The notes: generated by a model from the letters alone, not told the origin. DNA of 64,000 nt from Caecibacter massiliensis (GCA_900095875.1 LT608311.1:248001-312000); one strand, 5' to 3'; shown: positions 8,274-16,862, counted from the stretch's first letter. Translations and numbers: made by a program.

Positions 8274-8950
8274 AAGAGAGCCTCCATGGTCTGAATGTGT
8301 GTCCTGAGTTGTTCCTGTCTTCCCCCCTGGTCCTGCTGGCTTTTCTCCAGGCCCTGACAAATCATCCTGTCTTTTTCGATGAGCTGACGGATCAGCCGGG
8401 GAAGGAGCGGATTCCTGGTCTGCCAGTTGCAGGGGCCGACATCGTAGAGCCAGTCATCAGGGATGTCCCCGCAGCCCGGTTCTGCTTTCATCATTTCATA
8501 CAGCCGGCCCTCTTCCTCTACGAGCCGTTCCGCTGTAATATGCCATCCCTGGCTGTATACATACCGCCGCAGGCGGGATGCGTGGCTCTGGGGCTGCAGG
8601 ATCAGGAAGGAAAGGGAACGGACGACGTCCGGCGACTGCTCCAGCAGATGTTCGATAAGGGGGCCGCCCATACCGCAGAAAACGGCGCCGTCCACTTCTC
8701 CGGGCAGGATGCGCTGCAGTCCGTCACTCTGACGGCATTCAACGCACGATGCCAGCCCTGCCCCCTGTACATGGGAACGGGCCGCGCTGAGCGGACCTTC
8801 GGCAATATCGGCTGCAATGGCAGAGGGACACCGCCCGCTGGTACAAAGGGCAACGGGCAGATAGGCATGATCGGTGCCGATATCGGCTATGCAGGCCCCT
8901 TCCGGAACGAGTCCGGCCGCTGCCTGCAGGCGTTTCGTGAGATGTATCAC
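8249..8950 (-). CDS. trmK: tRNA (adenine(22)-N1)-methyltransferase
   Basis: SAM-dependent methylation of adenine 22 in tRNA. 233 residues. N-terminal RLQAAAGLV, then the SAM-binding motif IADIGTDHAYLPVAL, AIAADI, SDGL and the family hallmark VFCGMGGPLI, followed by ILQPQSHASRLRRYV. The start is GTG with AGGAG nine bases before. First gene of the trmK-nif3-thiE unit. In many Firmicutes this pair follows rpoD, which is not seen here. Confidence 0.92.
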   Translation of the reverse strand: MIHLTKRLQAAAGLVPEGACIADIGTDHAYLPVALCTSGRCPSAIAADIAEGPLSAARSHVQGAGLASCVECRQSDGLQRILPGEVDGAVFCGMGGPLIEHLLEQSPDVVRSLSFLILQPQSHASRLRRYVYSQGWHITAERLVEEEGRLYEMMKAEPGCGDIPDDWLYDVGPCNWQTRNPLLPRLIRQLIEKDRMICQGLEKSQQDQGGRQEQLRTHIQTMEALLCRYNSVK

Positions 8951-9079
8951 TGGATAACACTCCTTTTATACTATGCACATTATTTATATTTTACCACATT
9001 CATAGACATTTTTCTGTATCAGTCTGCTATAAAGAGGAGGAAAAATTGTTTCAGTTCCATGACAGTTTGTCCGATGGAT

Positions 9080-9108
9080 GTGACAAAACAGGAATGTCCT
9101 CTTATAAT
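9080..9108 (+). promoter_or_regulatory. Promoter of the His-tailed lipoprotein gene
   Basis: GTGACA (9080-9085), 17-base spacer, TATAAT (9103-9108), 42 bases ahead of the ATG at 9150. Confidence 0.7.
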
Positions 9109-9149
9109 AGATGTATGAAAAAGTCCTTTACCAAGGAGGTATCTTCTCC

Positions 9150-10055
9150 ATGAAACCGAAAAAACTCATCAATCATACGGCACTCTGGTTATCTCTGCTG
9201 GCAGGATGCAGCGGAGTTGCCCTGGCATCATCGGCAGCATCCGTCCCGGCAGCGCCTGCCACGGCATCAGCTGTTACAGAAAACGGAACAGCTGATGCCG
9301 TATCAAATACCCGTAAGCCCGTCGATCCGCTGGCAGGACGGAGCACGGAACTCATAAAAAAATTCTATCTTACCAGCGGCAAGGCCTATGACCAGACGAC
9401 GACTCTGATCAACAGTCTGAATCCGGCTCTGACCGGACTGGATAACAAGGAAAAACCATACTACCTGCGCATCGATAAAGAACTGACGGATAAGTATTTC
9501 CGTCATGTCCGGGCATACCACACGGATACACAGGAACTGGCCGGTGAGTATCTGGTCGCCAAAGACCAGTCGTCTGTCTGGCGGGTAGACGGGGACCAGC
9601 CGGGCATGATTTATGGCAGTGCGGAAAAACTGCTGAAAAAGAGCCGCCTCGTCGTATATCCGCGTTATCTGGCGCTGGGCAGCAAGGGCGTCATCCGGAT
9701 GCAGATTCCCGGAAATGTCCCCTATACGCTTAGTGCCCGCAGCCTGAATGACACGATTGCCAAAGTAACCGGGTCCGGCGTCATCGAGCCGGTCTCTACG
9801 GGTAAAGCCGATATCATGGCAGACTATACAGTTGGCGACCAGAAAGGCACGGTAGTCCGGGAAATCCGTGTCGTGACCAAAGAGGATCTGGAACGCATGG
9901 CCTATGCCGCCTATCTGAATGAAATCTACCTCGATGCGATGTGGGACTATGACCCATGGCCATACGGATGGGGATATTACGGGCATCACCACCATCATCA
10001 TCCCGGTCCGCCACCGCCACGGGGACATCGGCCTCCCCCGCCGCCACGCCGGTAA
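9150..10055 (+). CDS. Predicted lipoprotein with Ig-like region and His/Pro-rich tail
   Basis: 301 residues from the ATG that follows AAGGAGG by 10 bases. The N-terminus has two to three lysines, a hydrophobic stretch and LLAGC with Cys at residue 20, a good lipobox; ALA/SS a few residues on could instead be a signal peptidase I site. An Ala/Pro/Thr linker follows. The middle region (VVYPRYLALGSKGVIRMQI... then STGKADIMADYTVG) reads like a bacterial Ig-like (BIG2) module. The end is striking: WDYDPWPYGWGYYG, six His in a row, then Pro-rich PGPPPPRGHRPPPPPRR. I do not recognise a named family. It may sit in the cell envelope and bind metal through the tail; both are inference. Confidence 0.75.
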   Translation: MKPKKLINHTALWLSLLAGCSGVALASSAASVPAAPATASAVTENGTADAVSNTRKPVDPLAGRSTELIKKFYLTSGKAYDQTTTLINSLNPALTGLDNKEKPYYLRIDKELTDKYFRHVRAYHTDTQELAGEYLVAKDQSSVWRVDGDQPGMIYGSAEKLLKKSRLVVYPRYLALGSKGVIRMQIPGNVPYTLSARSLNDTIAKVTGSGVIEPVSTGKADIMADYTVGDQKGTVVREIRVVTKEDLERMAYAAYLNEIYLDAMWDYDPWPYGWGYYGHHHHHHPGPPPPRGHRPPPPPRR

Positions 10056-10114
10056 GACGGCCTGCGTCATCTGACGCAACGGTACTGAAAATGGCAGGAT
10101 ATATACTAAAACGC

Positions 10115-10170
10115 AAAGCGGATTTGTTCCCACAAGGCTTTTGCCATGGGGACAAATCCGCTTTCTTTTT
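10115..10170. terminator. Bidirectional terminator between lipoprotein and MATE genes
   Basis: A 17-base stem (10115-10131 with 10148-10164, one mismatch) is followed on the plus strand by a T run (CTTTTTTTATTTT) and serves the convergent gene pair. Confidence 0.9.
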
Positions 10171-10177
10171 TTATTTT

Positions 10178-11554
10178 CTATGATGTATGGGGCAGGCGAT
10201 GTACGTACCGGTAATATAACAGGCCCAGCAGTACGGCCGTCACGATCCAGCTGATGGGATAACTTGCCATGAGCGTTGCAAATGTGTGGGATGAAGGAAA
10301 AACGGCATACACCCAGGCAATGCGCACACCGCAGATGCCAATGAGAGTGAGGACAGCCGGCGGGAGAGAAAAGCCATATCCCCTCATGGCTCCCGACAAA
10401 ATTTCTATGAGGATATTGATAAACTGGGTATACACGACATAAATGATGCGCGTATTCCCCAATTCGATGACCAGGGGATCACTGCTGAAAAATCCCAGCA
10501 TGGGAATCGCCTTCCAGTAAATGAACAAGGCCATCAGTCCCATGAAAAAGGCATTGAGGCCCAGACACCACCACATGACGCTCCGGCAGCGCCGGATATT
10601 GCGGGCACCGTAGTTCTGACTGACAAAGGTTGTCGCAGCCTGGCCAAATGAATTGATGATACAGTACACGTTGATTTCGATGGTAAAAGCTGCTGCCGAT
10701 GCGGCCATGGCATCGGCACCCAGGCTGTTAATGGCCGACTGGATGATGATATTGGAAATACAAAACACCATGCCCTGCAGGCCTGCCGGCAGTCCGATCC
10801 GTAAAATAGGCGCCAGATAGACCCGTTTCAGGCACAAGTCATGCAAATGTAATTCCAGGACATCGCCGCTGTGCAACAAGGCGACGAACAAAATCGCCGC
10901 TCCTACGCCATAGGAAAGGACGGTGGCAATCGCTACACCGGCGACTCCCCCGGAAAAGAGTCCCGTAAATAGCAGGTTGAGCACGATATTCAGACCACTG
11001 GCCACAGCAAGGGCCACCAGTGGCGTCCGCGTGTCTCCCCGGCTACGGAAAATAGCGGACTGGAAATTATAAAAGCTGATGAACGGAAGTCCCAGCATAT
11101 AAATCCGCAAATACAACTCGGCTGCCGGCATAACCACGTCGGGAACGCCGAGATGAGACAGAATGATACCGGCCGTTGCCTCTCCCAGGATCATGAGCAG
11201 TATACCGACCAGCAGAGCCAGCATAAACGTAGTATGAACAGCTTCGCCGGCCTGTTCCGGACAGCGTGCTCCCAGATACCGGGCGATGACGACATTGGCC
11301 CCCAGGGACAAGCCCAGAAACAGGGTGACAAATAACGAAATGACAGGTGTGTTATTGCCTACGGCCGCCATGGCATGGGTTCCTACAAACTGCCCCAGCA
11401 CAGCCACATCGGCTGCATTGAATAATTGCTGAAGCACGCCGGTCAGGGCCAGAGGAAGTGCAAATATAATCAATTTGTTCCAAAGAGGACCGTGCAGCAT
11501 ATCAATCTGTCTTTTTTTGTGTTCATGCCGTTTTATGCGTTGTACGTGATCCAT
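10178..11554 (-). CDS. MATE family multidrug exporter
   Basis: 458 residues, about 12 hydrophobic helices in two repeated halves, as in MATE/NorM-type cation antiporters of the cytoplasmic membrane. Visible family features are the start of helix 1 (IIFALPLALTGVLQQLFNAADVAVLGQFVG), the first-half loop LYLRIYMLGLPF, and the second-half repeat IGLPAGLQGMVFCISN and VSQNYGARN. ATG at 11554 with AAAGGAGA upstream. Single gene, closed by the terminator at 10115-10170. The substrate (drug, dye or metabolite) cannot be told from sequence. Confidence 0.9.
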   Translation of the reverse strand: MDHVQRIKRHEHKKRQIDMLHGPLWNKLIIFALPLALTGVLQQLFNAADVAVLGQFVGTHAMAAVGNNTPVISLFVTLFLGLSLGANVVIARYLGARCPEQAGEAVHTTFMLALLVGILLMILGEATAGIILSHLGVPDVVMPAAELYLRIYMLGLPFISFYNFQSAIFRSRGDTRTPLVALAVASGLNIVLNLLFTGLFSGGVAGVAIATVLSYGVGAAILFVALLHSGDVLELHLHDLCLKRVYLAPILRIGLPAGLQGMVFCISNIIIQSAINSLGADAMAASAAAFTIEINVYCIINSFGQAATTFVSQNYGARNIRRCRSVMWWCLGLNAFFMGLMALFIYWKAIPMLGFFSSDPLVIELGNTRIIYVVYTQFINILIEILSGAMRGYGFSLPPAVLTLIGICGVRIAWVYAVFPSSHTFATLMASYPISWIVTAVLLGLLYYRYVHRLPHTS

Positions 11555-11620
11555 AAGGTCTCCTTTTCCATTGGGCCCACCTATCCTGAAACGATACTAT
11601 TGTTATTTCATTATAGCAAA

Positions 11621-11670
11621 AAGAAAGCACGGCAGAAAGGCGGAATTTCTCTTTTCTGCTGTGCTTTCTT
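11621..11670. terminator. Terminator after the 51-codon ORF
   Basis: An 18-base stem (11621-11638 with 11653-11670, one mismatch) with T-rich ends on both strands. On the minus strand it lies 20 bases after the small ORF's stop and just before the MATE promoter region. Confidence 0.85.
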
Positions 11671-11689
11671 ATTTATGACTGACATATTT

Positions 11690-11845
11690 TTACCCCATCG
11701 CCGGCAGACAATCCATCATCAGTCCCACAGGCAATCCTTTGCGGGGACCGCGGTGATTTGTTTTATCATCGTCTTTATCTTTTTCGGATTTTTTCCAGAT
11801 TGCGTAATTACGGCTTAAAATTTTTTCCATTCCCATGATATACAT
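11690..11845 (-). CDS. Small ORF of 51 codons, unknown function
   Basis: ATG at 11845 with AGGAG nine bases upstream; the frame ends with TAA at 11690. The peptide begins MYIMGMEKILSRNYAIWKKS, continues with a charged stretch EKDKDDDKTNHRGPRKG and ends LPVGLMMDCLPAMG. No signal peptide or membrane helix. It is bracketed by a possible promoter (11950-11979) and a strong terminator (11621-11670), so a transcript of about 300 nucleotides is expected. I do not recognise it. It could also be the coding-like part of a small RNA. Confidence 0.5.
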   Translation of the reverse strand: MYIMGMEKILSRNYAIWKKSEKDKDDDKTNHRGPRKGLPVGLMMDCLPAMG

Positions 11846-11949
11846 ACGCGGATTCTCCTATTCTCTACAAGCGAGTAAAACGACATGGAAAATTGCTGAT
11901 AACAGCGTATTCCATGCGCTTTTCAGGGCTCTTTTCCTATCCGCTATGC

Positions 11950-11979
11950 ATTATAAAACAAAACAACTGAAAAGACCAA
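11950..11979 (-). promoter_or_regulatory. Possible promoter of the 51-codon ORF
   Basis: TATAAT (11950-11955) has a poor -35 (TTGGTC, 11974-11979) 18 bases upstream. The rest of 11980-12140 is AT-rich with two near-identical GATATTAAA(A/T)TTTT copies at 12011 and 12031 and shows no gene. Confidence 0.45.
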
Positions 11980-12140
11980 TATCCCTTACGCATAGCTTTT
12001 CTCCGCAGATGATATTAAATTTTTCGGAATGATATTAAAATTTTAAACCGCTTAAAAGTAACGCCTGTCACTTAAAAAACAAAACCATTTTTATTACAAA
12101 GCCAAGGTTATGTAACACGATTTTCATGCCCAAAACGCAT

Positions 12141-12188
12141 AAAAAGGACGGTCACACAACAGCAAATTTCTTGTGTGACCGTCCTTTT
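12141..12188 (-). terminator. Terminator of the ald-gltS unit
   Basis: A perfect 18-bp stem (12142-12159 with 12171-12188), loop of 11, with a T run on the minus strand, 30 bases after the gltS stop. Confidence 0.9.
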
Positions 12189-12218
12189 CTTCATTCCATA
12201 TCGATTATTTATCAGTCA

Positions 12219-13622
12219 TTATTTATTAGTGCCCGATGCTTCCAGGGCAACGGCCTGTTCCGTTTCCCCTGTCCCGAGGCCGGGACGATGCTTGTCCGTA
12301 CCGCCCCACCACCAGCCACAGGCTTTGCAGACGACAAAGCAGGCAATCGTCAGAGCCAGATAGAGGCCGGCAAAAAGCCAGTGCTGACCCTGCATGAGCA
12401 TGATAGGGCCAAAGGACCAGGCAAACATTTCAAAGGGCGTATTGAGAGAACCGACAATAGCCGTATCATTCAGCGTTTTGGACTTGTTGTCGGGATCGAC
12501 GATACGCAGCAGGACGAACCCGATGGCAAAGACGCCTGTCGAATAGCCGTATACGAAGAGAGACCGTTCAAACCAGCTTTCGTTATTCATCTGAGGACCG
12601 ACAACCCAGAGCATATACGTAACGATGATCATGCCCACGATGAGCAGCATAAGGAGGGGAACAGCGTACTCGATGACGACGGGAATTTTGATAGAGGCAA
12701 TTCCAAAGAAGACAAGATAGTCCGTCGCCGTACAGGAAATGCGGCTGATGACCCGGTTGTCAATGTAATCGTAAGCTGGCGTCCGTTTCAGAATAAGGAA
12801 GAGGCCCACGCCGAGCAGGAAGGCAAACAGGTAACTCGGCAGGTCCAGACCGGTACTCTTATAGATGAAATCCATGATGAACCATCCGGCACCGGAGCAG
12901 GTCAGAAGCAGAGACAGATGGAAAGCCAGCGTATCCAGTGTCGTCGAAGAAATGGTTTCATCCCCCATGGACTGACGGTTTTCCTTGGAAATCAGCCCGG
13001 TCTTCAAGTCGCCGGAAATATAGGAGAAATCCTTGATGTACGCTGTATAGCCTCTGCGGGCTGCCATTTTCGTATAGATAAGTCCGCCGAAGATGCCCGC
13101 CAGCAGACCTACCGTAGCACAGGTCATGCCAATATCCTTGGCATCTTCAAACCCCATCTGCGCCAGAGCCGACCCGACGGCAGCGGCCGTACCATGACCG
13201 CCGGAAAAGCCCGATGCCAGAAGGAGGCCAAAGGCATAGTTAATATCGGGAAACAGCTGCGAAATGACCAGAATAGAAAAAATAACAGGCAGGCTGAACT
13301 GAATCGCCTGAGCCAACGTCTTGTAGCAAAAGTAAGAGCCAAGGCGGGCTACTTCCTTTTTCATATCGTTCTTACGGATGGTGAATCCCTGAAGGCCGAT
13401 AGCCGCAAAAATCAGGATGATCAACGTGCCGGGATAACTGCCAATCCCCTTGGAAAACGGCAGGATCCCCGTATAGCGGACAGCCAGTGCCAAAAGGCCT
13501 GCCACCATCGCCGACGGCATAAAAAATCTCTGGATAAATCCCACTTTAGAGCGCAGCAGCTGCCCGATGAGAATGAACACTGAGGCTATAAAAAAGTCGA
13601 TCAGAAAATTAGTAACGGTCAC
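12219..13622 (-). CDS. gltS: Sodium/glutamate symporter
   Basis: Membrane carrier of the GltS (ESS) family, importing glutamate with sodium. 467 residues with about 10-12 hydrophobic helices. The first helix and the loop LLRSKVGFIQRFFMPSAMVAG are typical, and the reentrant-loop Gly-rich motif ASGFSGGHGTAAAVG (roughly residue 135-150) is the family's substrate/ion site; a second glycine-containing loop (NTPFEMFAWSFGP) is near the end. It lies 36 bases after the alanine-dehydrogenase-like gene and is probably co-transcribed with it, so amino acid uptake and oxidation may be linked. Confidence 0.87.
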   Translation of the reverse strand: MTVTNFLIDFFIASVFILIGQLLRSKVGFIQRFFMPSAMVAGLLALAVRYTGILPFSKGIGSYPGTLIILIFAAIGLQGFTIRKNDMKKEVARLGSYFCYKTLAQAIQFSLPVIFSILVISQLFPDINYAFGLLLASGFSGGHGTAAAVGSALAQMGFEDAKDIGMTCATVGLLAGIFGGLIYTKMAARRGYTAYIKDFSYISGDLKTGLISKENRQSMGDETISSTTLDTLAFHLSLLLTCSGAGWFIMDFIYKSTGLDLPSYLFAFLLGVGLFLILKRTPAYDYIDNRVISRISCTATDYLVFFGIASIKIPVVIEYAVPLLMLLIVGMIIVTYMLWVVGPQMNNESWFERSLFVYGYSTGVFAIGFVLLRIVDPDNKSKTLNDTAIVGSLNTPFEMFAWSFGPIMLMQGQHWLFAGLYLALTIACFVVCKACGWWWGGTDKHRPGLGTGETEQAVALEASGTNK

Positions 13623-13658
13623 AAACGTATCCCCCTGTCCTGACGTGTGATTGTATAA

Positions 13659-14822
13659 TTATAATTTAACGAAATTAGTGGATTTAGAAACCGTTGCAGC
13701 CGGAGCCGGATCCAGTTCCTGATCTTTGATGCCGAGGATGACTTCTGGCTGAATCCAGGGTTTATCCTGAATAGCACTCGTTTCTTCGTGTGTCAGATAG
13801 CCTTTGTACGTTACCATGGAACGGCGCAGGAAGCCATCTTTTGCACAGGCAGCAGCAACTCCGTTTTTGATGATGCTCAGGAAATGAGGCAGGACGGAAG
13901 CGGCGTAGGCAATGGAAGTAGACTGGCCGCAGGCTGCCGGGATATTGCTGACGCAGTAATGAACCACACCTTCTTCCACATAGGTCGGATGGGAATGAGT
14001 CGTTTCATGGAACGTTTCAATGGCGCCATAATCGTTGCTGATATCGACGATGACAGAACCTTTTTCCATGGATGCCACCATCTTGCGGTCGATCATGAAT
14101 TCTTTGGCATCTTTCGGCCAGCGGACACAATTGTAAACGACATCGACCGTCGGCAGGATCTTCGTCAGGTTATAGTGATTGGAAATCATCGTATCCACGC
14201 TTTCATGGAACTGCTGGCCGATCATGCGCAATACGCCGATGTTGACATCCATGACCGTAACCCGGGCACCGAGCTGCTGCAGGACGCCGACACAGGCACG
14301 GCCAACCGTACCGGCGCCGATGACCAGGGCATGGACACCGGGAGCACCGCCAAAGCCATTGACGAACTTGCCTTTTCCTCCGTTACAGGAAAGGAGGCTG
14401 TTCAGACCCATCATAGCGCCGATTTTACCAGCTGCTTCACAGTTTGGCGAACCATAGCGGTGCGAGTCTTCCGCTGCAAAGGATACGGCTTTATGAGCCA
14501 GCAGGGCATCGACTTCTGCCGGATGGGCTGCCGGATGGATGCAGGTGAAGATAATCTGGTTTTCCCGGATGAGATCAAATTCCCGTTCTTCCAGTTCCTT
14601 TACTTTTGCCACAAAATCACAATTGGCATAAATTTCTTCCATCGTATCGACAATTTTAGCACCTTCTGCCGCATAAGCTTCATCAGAAAAGCCAGCCCCC
14701 TTGCCGGCATCTTTCTGAACCCATACTTCCGCACCTGTGCGGGCGATCATGGCGACTTCTGCCGGAGTAGCTATGACGCGGTATTCATCAGCTTTAATAT
14801 CTTTCAATACGCCAAATTTCAT
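13659..14822 (-). CDS. ald: Alanine dehydrogenase family protein
   Basis: Family reaction: NAD-linked interconversion of alanine and pyruvate plus ammonia. 387 residues from the ATG with GAGGAGG eight bases upstream. N-terminal GVLKDIKADEYRVIATPAEV, then CIHPAAHPAEVDALL, the nucleotide-binding segment ALVIGAGTVGRACVGVLQQLGARVTVMDVN, and SNIPAACGQSTSIAYAASVLPH. The family's usual AYET segment reads SFAAEDSHRYG here and the spacing to the Rossmann motif includes an unusual NGGKGKFVNGFGG, so it is a divergent member; saccharopine- or transhydrogenase-related functions are less likely but not excluded. First gene of a unit with gltS. Confidence 0.75.
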   Translation of the reverse strand: MKFGVLKDIKADEYRVIATPAEVAMIARTGAEVWVQKDAGKGAGFSDEAYAAEGAKIVDTMEEIYANCDFVAKVKELEEREFDLIRENQIIFTCIHPAAHPAEVDALLAHKAVSFAAEDSHRYGSPNCEAAGKIGAMMGLNSLLSCNGGKGKFVNGFGGAPGVHALVIGAGTVGRACVGVLQQLGARVTVMDVNIGVLRMIGQQFHESVDTMISNHYNLTKILPTVDVVYNCVRWPKDAKEFMIDRKMVASMEKGSVIVDISNDYGAIETFHETTHSHPTYVEEGVVHYCVSNIPAACGQSTSIAYAASVLPHFLSIIKNGVAAACAKDGFLRRSMVTYKGYLTHEETSAIQDKPWIQPEVILGIKDQELDPAPAATVSKSTNFVKL

Positions 14823-14883
14823 GAATAATTCCTCCTCAAAAATATATATGTATAAGTAATGTTGGTATAATGACAACACTTCA

Positions 14884-14913
14884 ATTATATTTTATATATT
14901 TGAGGGCTGTCAA
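14884..14913 (-). promoter_or_regulatory. Promoter of ald-gltS
   Basis: TTGACA (14908-14913), 18-base spacer, TATAAT (14884-14889). Just upstream, 14927-14959 contains two partly symmetric blocks (TACATTTTTTGTA and TACATTATTTTTTGTGTA) that could bind a regulator. Beyond them, 14960-15150 holds only AT-rich sequence and a GTAAAC/GTTTAC dyad near 15100-15120. Confidence 0.8.
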
Positions 14914-15153
14914 TATATAAGAGCTTACATTTTTTGTATACATTATTTTTTGTGTACATTTGTCCCTTCTAGGTGGATTGTCGAAATATGTTTCCCTGTG
15001 ATTTCCGCCGGACTGGGTGCATTTAAAAAAAAACTACACCTGCATAGTTTAAAATTATAATATCAGGCAAAAAAAGTGTCGATACGTAAAACGTTTTTCT
15101 TGTAAACTTAAACGTTTACCCGAAAATTTTTAATATTTTTTTCGTGAATTTTC

Positions 15154-15182
15154 TTGACACTCCCCCATGTGCGTGCTATGAT
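15154..15182 (+). promoter_or_regulatory. Promoter of the T-box-controlled transporter
   Basis: TTGACA (15154-15159), 17-base spacer, TATGAT (15177-15182). Transcription would begin near 15190, at the 5' edge of the T-box leader. Confidence 0.85.
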
Positions 15183-15194
15183 TGCACCATCAAA

Positions 15195-15486
15195 CGTCAC
15201 ACAAACGCGATGAAGCAAACTAGTAAACTTACCCAATCAGCTACAGAGAGCTGCCGGCCGGTGCAAGGCAGTGCGAACGGGGAGTCGAACTCATTGCCGA
15301 GCGGAAAGGCTGAAAGAAGGTTAGTAGGCCGCTACGGGAACTCCCGTTACAGAGCATGGATATCGCGAAAATGCCGTATCCGAGAGGGCGCCTGATTTTA
15401 GGCGAAGCAGAGTGGTACCGCGGAAGGATATATACGCCTTTCGTCTCTTAGCAAACACGCAGAGAGACGAAAGGCGTTTTCGTTTC
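15195..15486 (+). promoter_or_regulatory. T-box riboswitch, probable leucine specifier (CUC)
   Basis: The conserved T-box AGAGTGGTACCGCGG is at 15409-15423, followed by a strong terminator hairpin (15435-15448 with 15463-15476) and a T-rich tail. Stem I features: AGTA (15222-15225) facing GAA (15287-15289), and a lower helix GCAA (15215-15218) with TTGC (15294-15297). The triplet after GAA is CTC (15290-15292) followed by A. The trpS T-box in this same window has GAA-TGG-G in the equivalent place, which supports reading CTC (Leu) here; shifting by one gives TCA (Ser). Uncharged tRNA would favour antitermination and transporter expression. Confidence 0.9.
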
Positions 15487-15524
15487 TCTCACGAGGGATA
15501 TTTGTTATACTAGGGGGAATTATC

Positions 15525-16763
15525 ATGCAAACACCATCCACGTTTAAAACCGCATCGCTAAGCCTGTGCTTTTCGGTCGGTGCCGTATTATTCAGTTCTC
15601 ATGCCGGCGGCGGTTTTGCTACAGGCAATCAGGAAAACGTCTATTTCGTCAGCCTGGGCTGGCTCGGACCGGTTACAGCCATCATTACGATGCTGCTGTT
15701 TACACTGACCATCAAAGAAGCTATGAATATGTACAATTCCCGTCATCTGCGCAGTTATAAACAACTGTTCCAGAATTTGTACAGCCCGTTTAAAGGTATC
15801 GAAGTATTGTTTGAAGCATTCTTTTATATCATGGTCATCATGGCCGTTTCCGCCACGGTTTCCGGCGCTGCTTCTGCCCTGGCCGCACAGACGGGCATCA
15901 ACTATTATGCCGGTATCGGCATCGTCGGCACGATTATTTTCTTCCTGACCATTTTTGGTGCCGGCCTCGTCCGCCGCGCTACGACCTATATGGGCATTGC
16001 CATCCTGGCTATGGTCATTGCCATCTTCTCCGTCGGCGTCTATATGGGCGGTTCGGTAGAAGGCACCATGTTCTTTACACAGGCCATGGCTCAGGATTTC
16101 GCCGTAAACGGCTTCTCCAAATTGCCGACAGCTATTCTGCATGCATTCACCTACTCCGGTTTCCAGTGCGTCGTCATCCCGACCATGATCGTCGTCGGCA
16201 TGCCGTTGGTCACCCGTAAAAATTGTGCTACATCCATGTGGTTCTCTTTCGCTATGAATGCCATCGCCCTGACCCTGGCCGCCTGCATGCTCTTGGGCTG
16301 GACCGGCATCTATGGTAAATCTCCATTACCGACACTGACCAGCTTGAAATCCATGGGCATGACCTGGCTGACCGTTGCCTACAGCATCTTCTTGATGTTA
16401 TGCCTGATTTCTACGGGCGTTACGACCGTCTTTGGCTTCACGGCCCGTTTCTCTGAAATCCATATGCTGAAAAAAGTCAGCAAGAGTGCCGTTATCCGTT
16501 CTGCCATTGTCACGTTCTTCATCATTGCCCTGTCCATGACCGTTTCTATCGTCGGTCTGACCAATATCATCAAATACGGCTATGGCTACTGCGGATACCT
16601 GGCTATTGCTATCATCATCGTTCCCTTCCTGACCGTAGGCCGTTACAAAAACATCCGTTATGCCAAAGATAAAGCATACCGTGCCCGCATCGACGCCATG
16701 AATGCAGATCCTGATTCTTTCGAAGAATCTCCGGTCATGAGCACGGCCAAGGAAAACGCATAA
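15525..16763 (+). CDS. YkvI-type membrane transporter, T-box controlled
   Basis: 412 residues with about ten to eleven hydrophobic helices. The N-terminus SVGAVLFSSHAGGGFATGNQENVYF with its unwound glycine-rich segment, plus the general layout, fits the YkvI family (LeuT-like/APC fold, function unassigned). The start has AGGGGG seven bases before the ATG. It is preceded by a complete T-box leader, which argues that it moves an amino acid or peptide; the specifier points to leucine or, less likely, serine. It is a single gene closed by the hairpin at 16805-16850. The assignment to YkvI is by recognition of motifs, and the substrate is inference. Confidence 0.8.
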   Translation: MQTPSTFKTASLSLCFSVGAVLFSSHAGGGFATGNQENVYFVSLGWLGPVTAIITMLLFTLTIKEAMNMYNSRHLRSYKQLFQNLYSPFKGIEVLFEAFFYIMVIMAVSATVSGAASALAAQTGINYYAGIGIVGTIIFFLTIFGAGLVRRATTYMGIAILAMVIAIFSVGVYMGGSVEGTMFFTQAMAQDFAVNGFSKLPTAILHAFTYSGFQCVVIPTMIVVGMPLVTRKNCATSMWFSFAMNAIALTLAACMLLGWTGIYGKSPLPTLTSLKSMGMTWLTVAYSIFLMLCLISTGVTTVFGFTARFSEIHMLKKVSKSAVIRSAIVTFFIIALSMTVSIVGLTNIIKYGYGYCGYLAIAIIIVPFLTVGRYKNIRYAKDKAYRARIDAMNADPDSFEESPVMSTAKENA

Positions 16764-16804
16764 TTTTCAGATTCCTTAAATAAAAAACATCTACAGTAAA
16801 CGCA

Positions 16805-16850
16805 AAAGAGAGGCCGTCACATTGAGCAATTGATGTGACGGCCTCTCTTT
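16805..16850. terminator. Bidirectional terminator
   Basis: A perfect 18-bp stem (16805-16822 with 16833-16850) between the convergent YkvI-type and EamA-type genes. Confidence 0.9.
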
Positions 16851-16862
16851 CTATGCCCTGAT

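Noticed and set aside
11621-11670. Hairpin taken as part of an IS or MITE
   Set aside because: It behaves as a terminator placed after the small ORF, and no flanking duplication is seen.
12126-13583. 485-codon frame opposite gltS
   Set aside because: Charged, low-complexity translation that mirrors a membrane protein; it begins inside a terminator hairpin.
13788-14828. 346-codon frame opposite ald
   Set aside because: Shadow of a gene with clear dehydrogenase motifs and SD.
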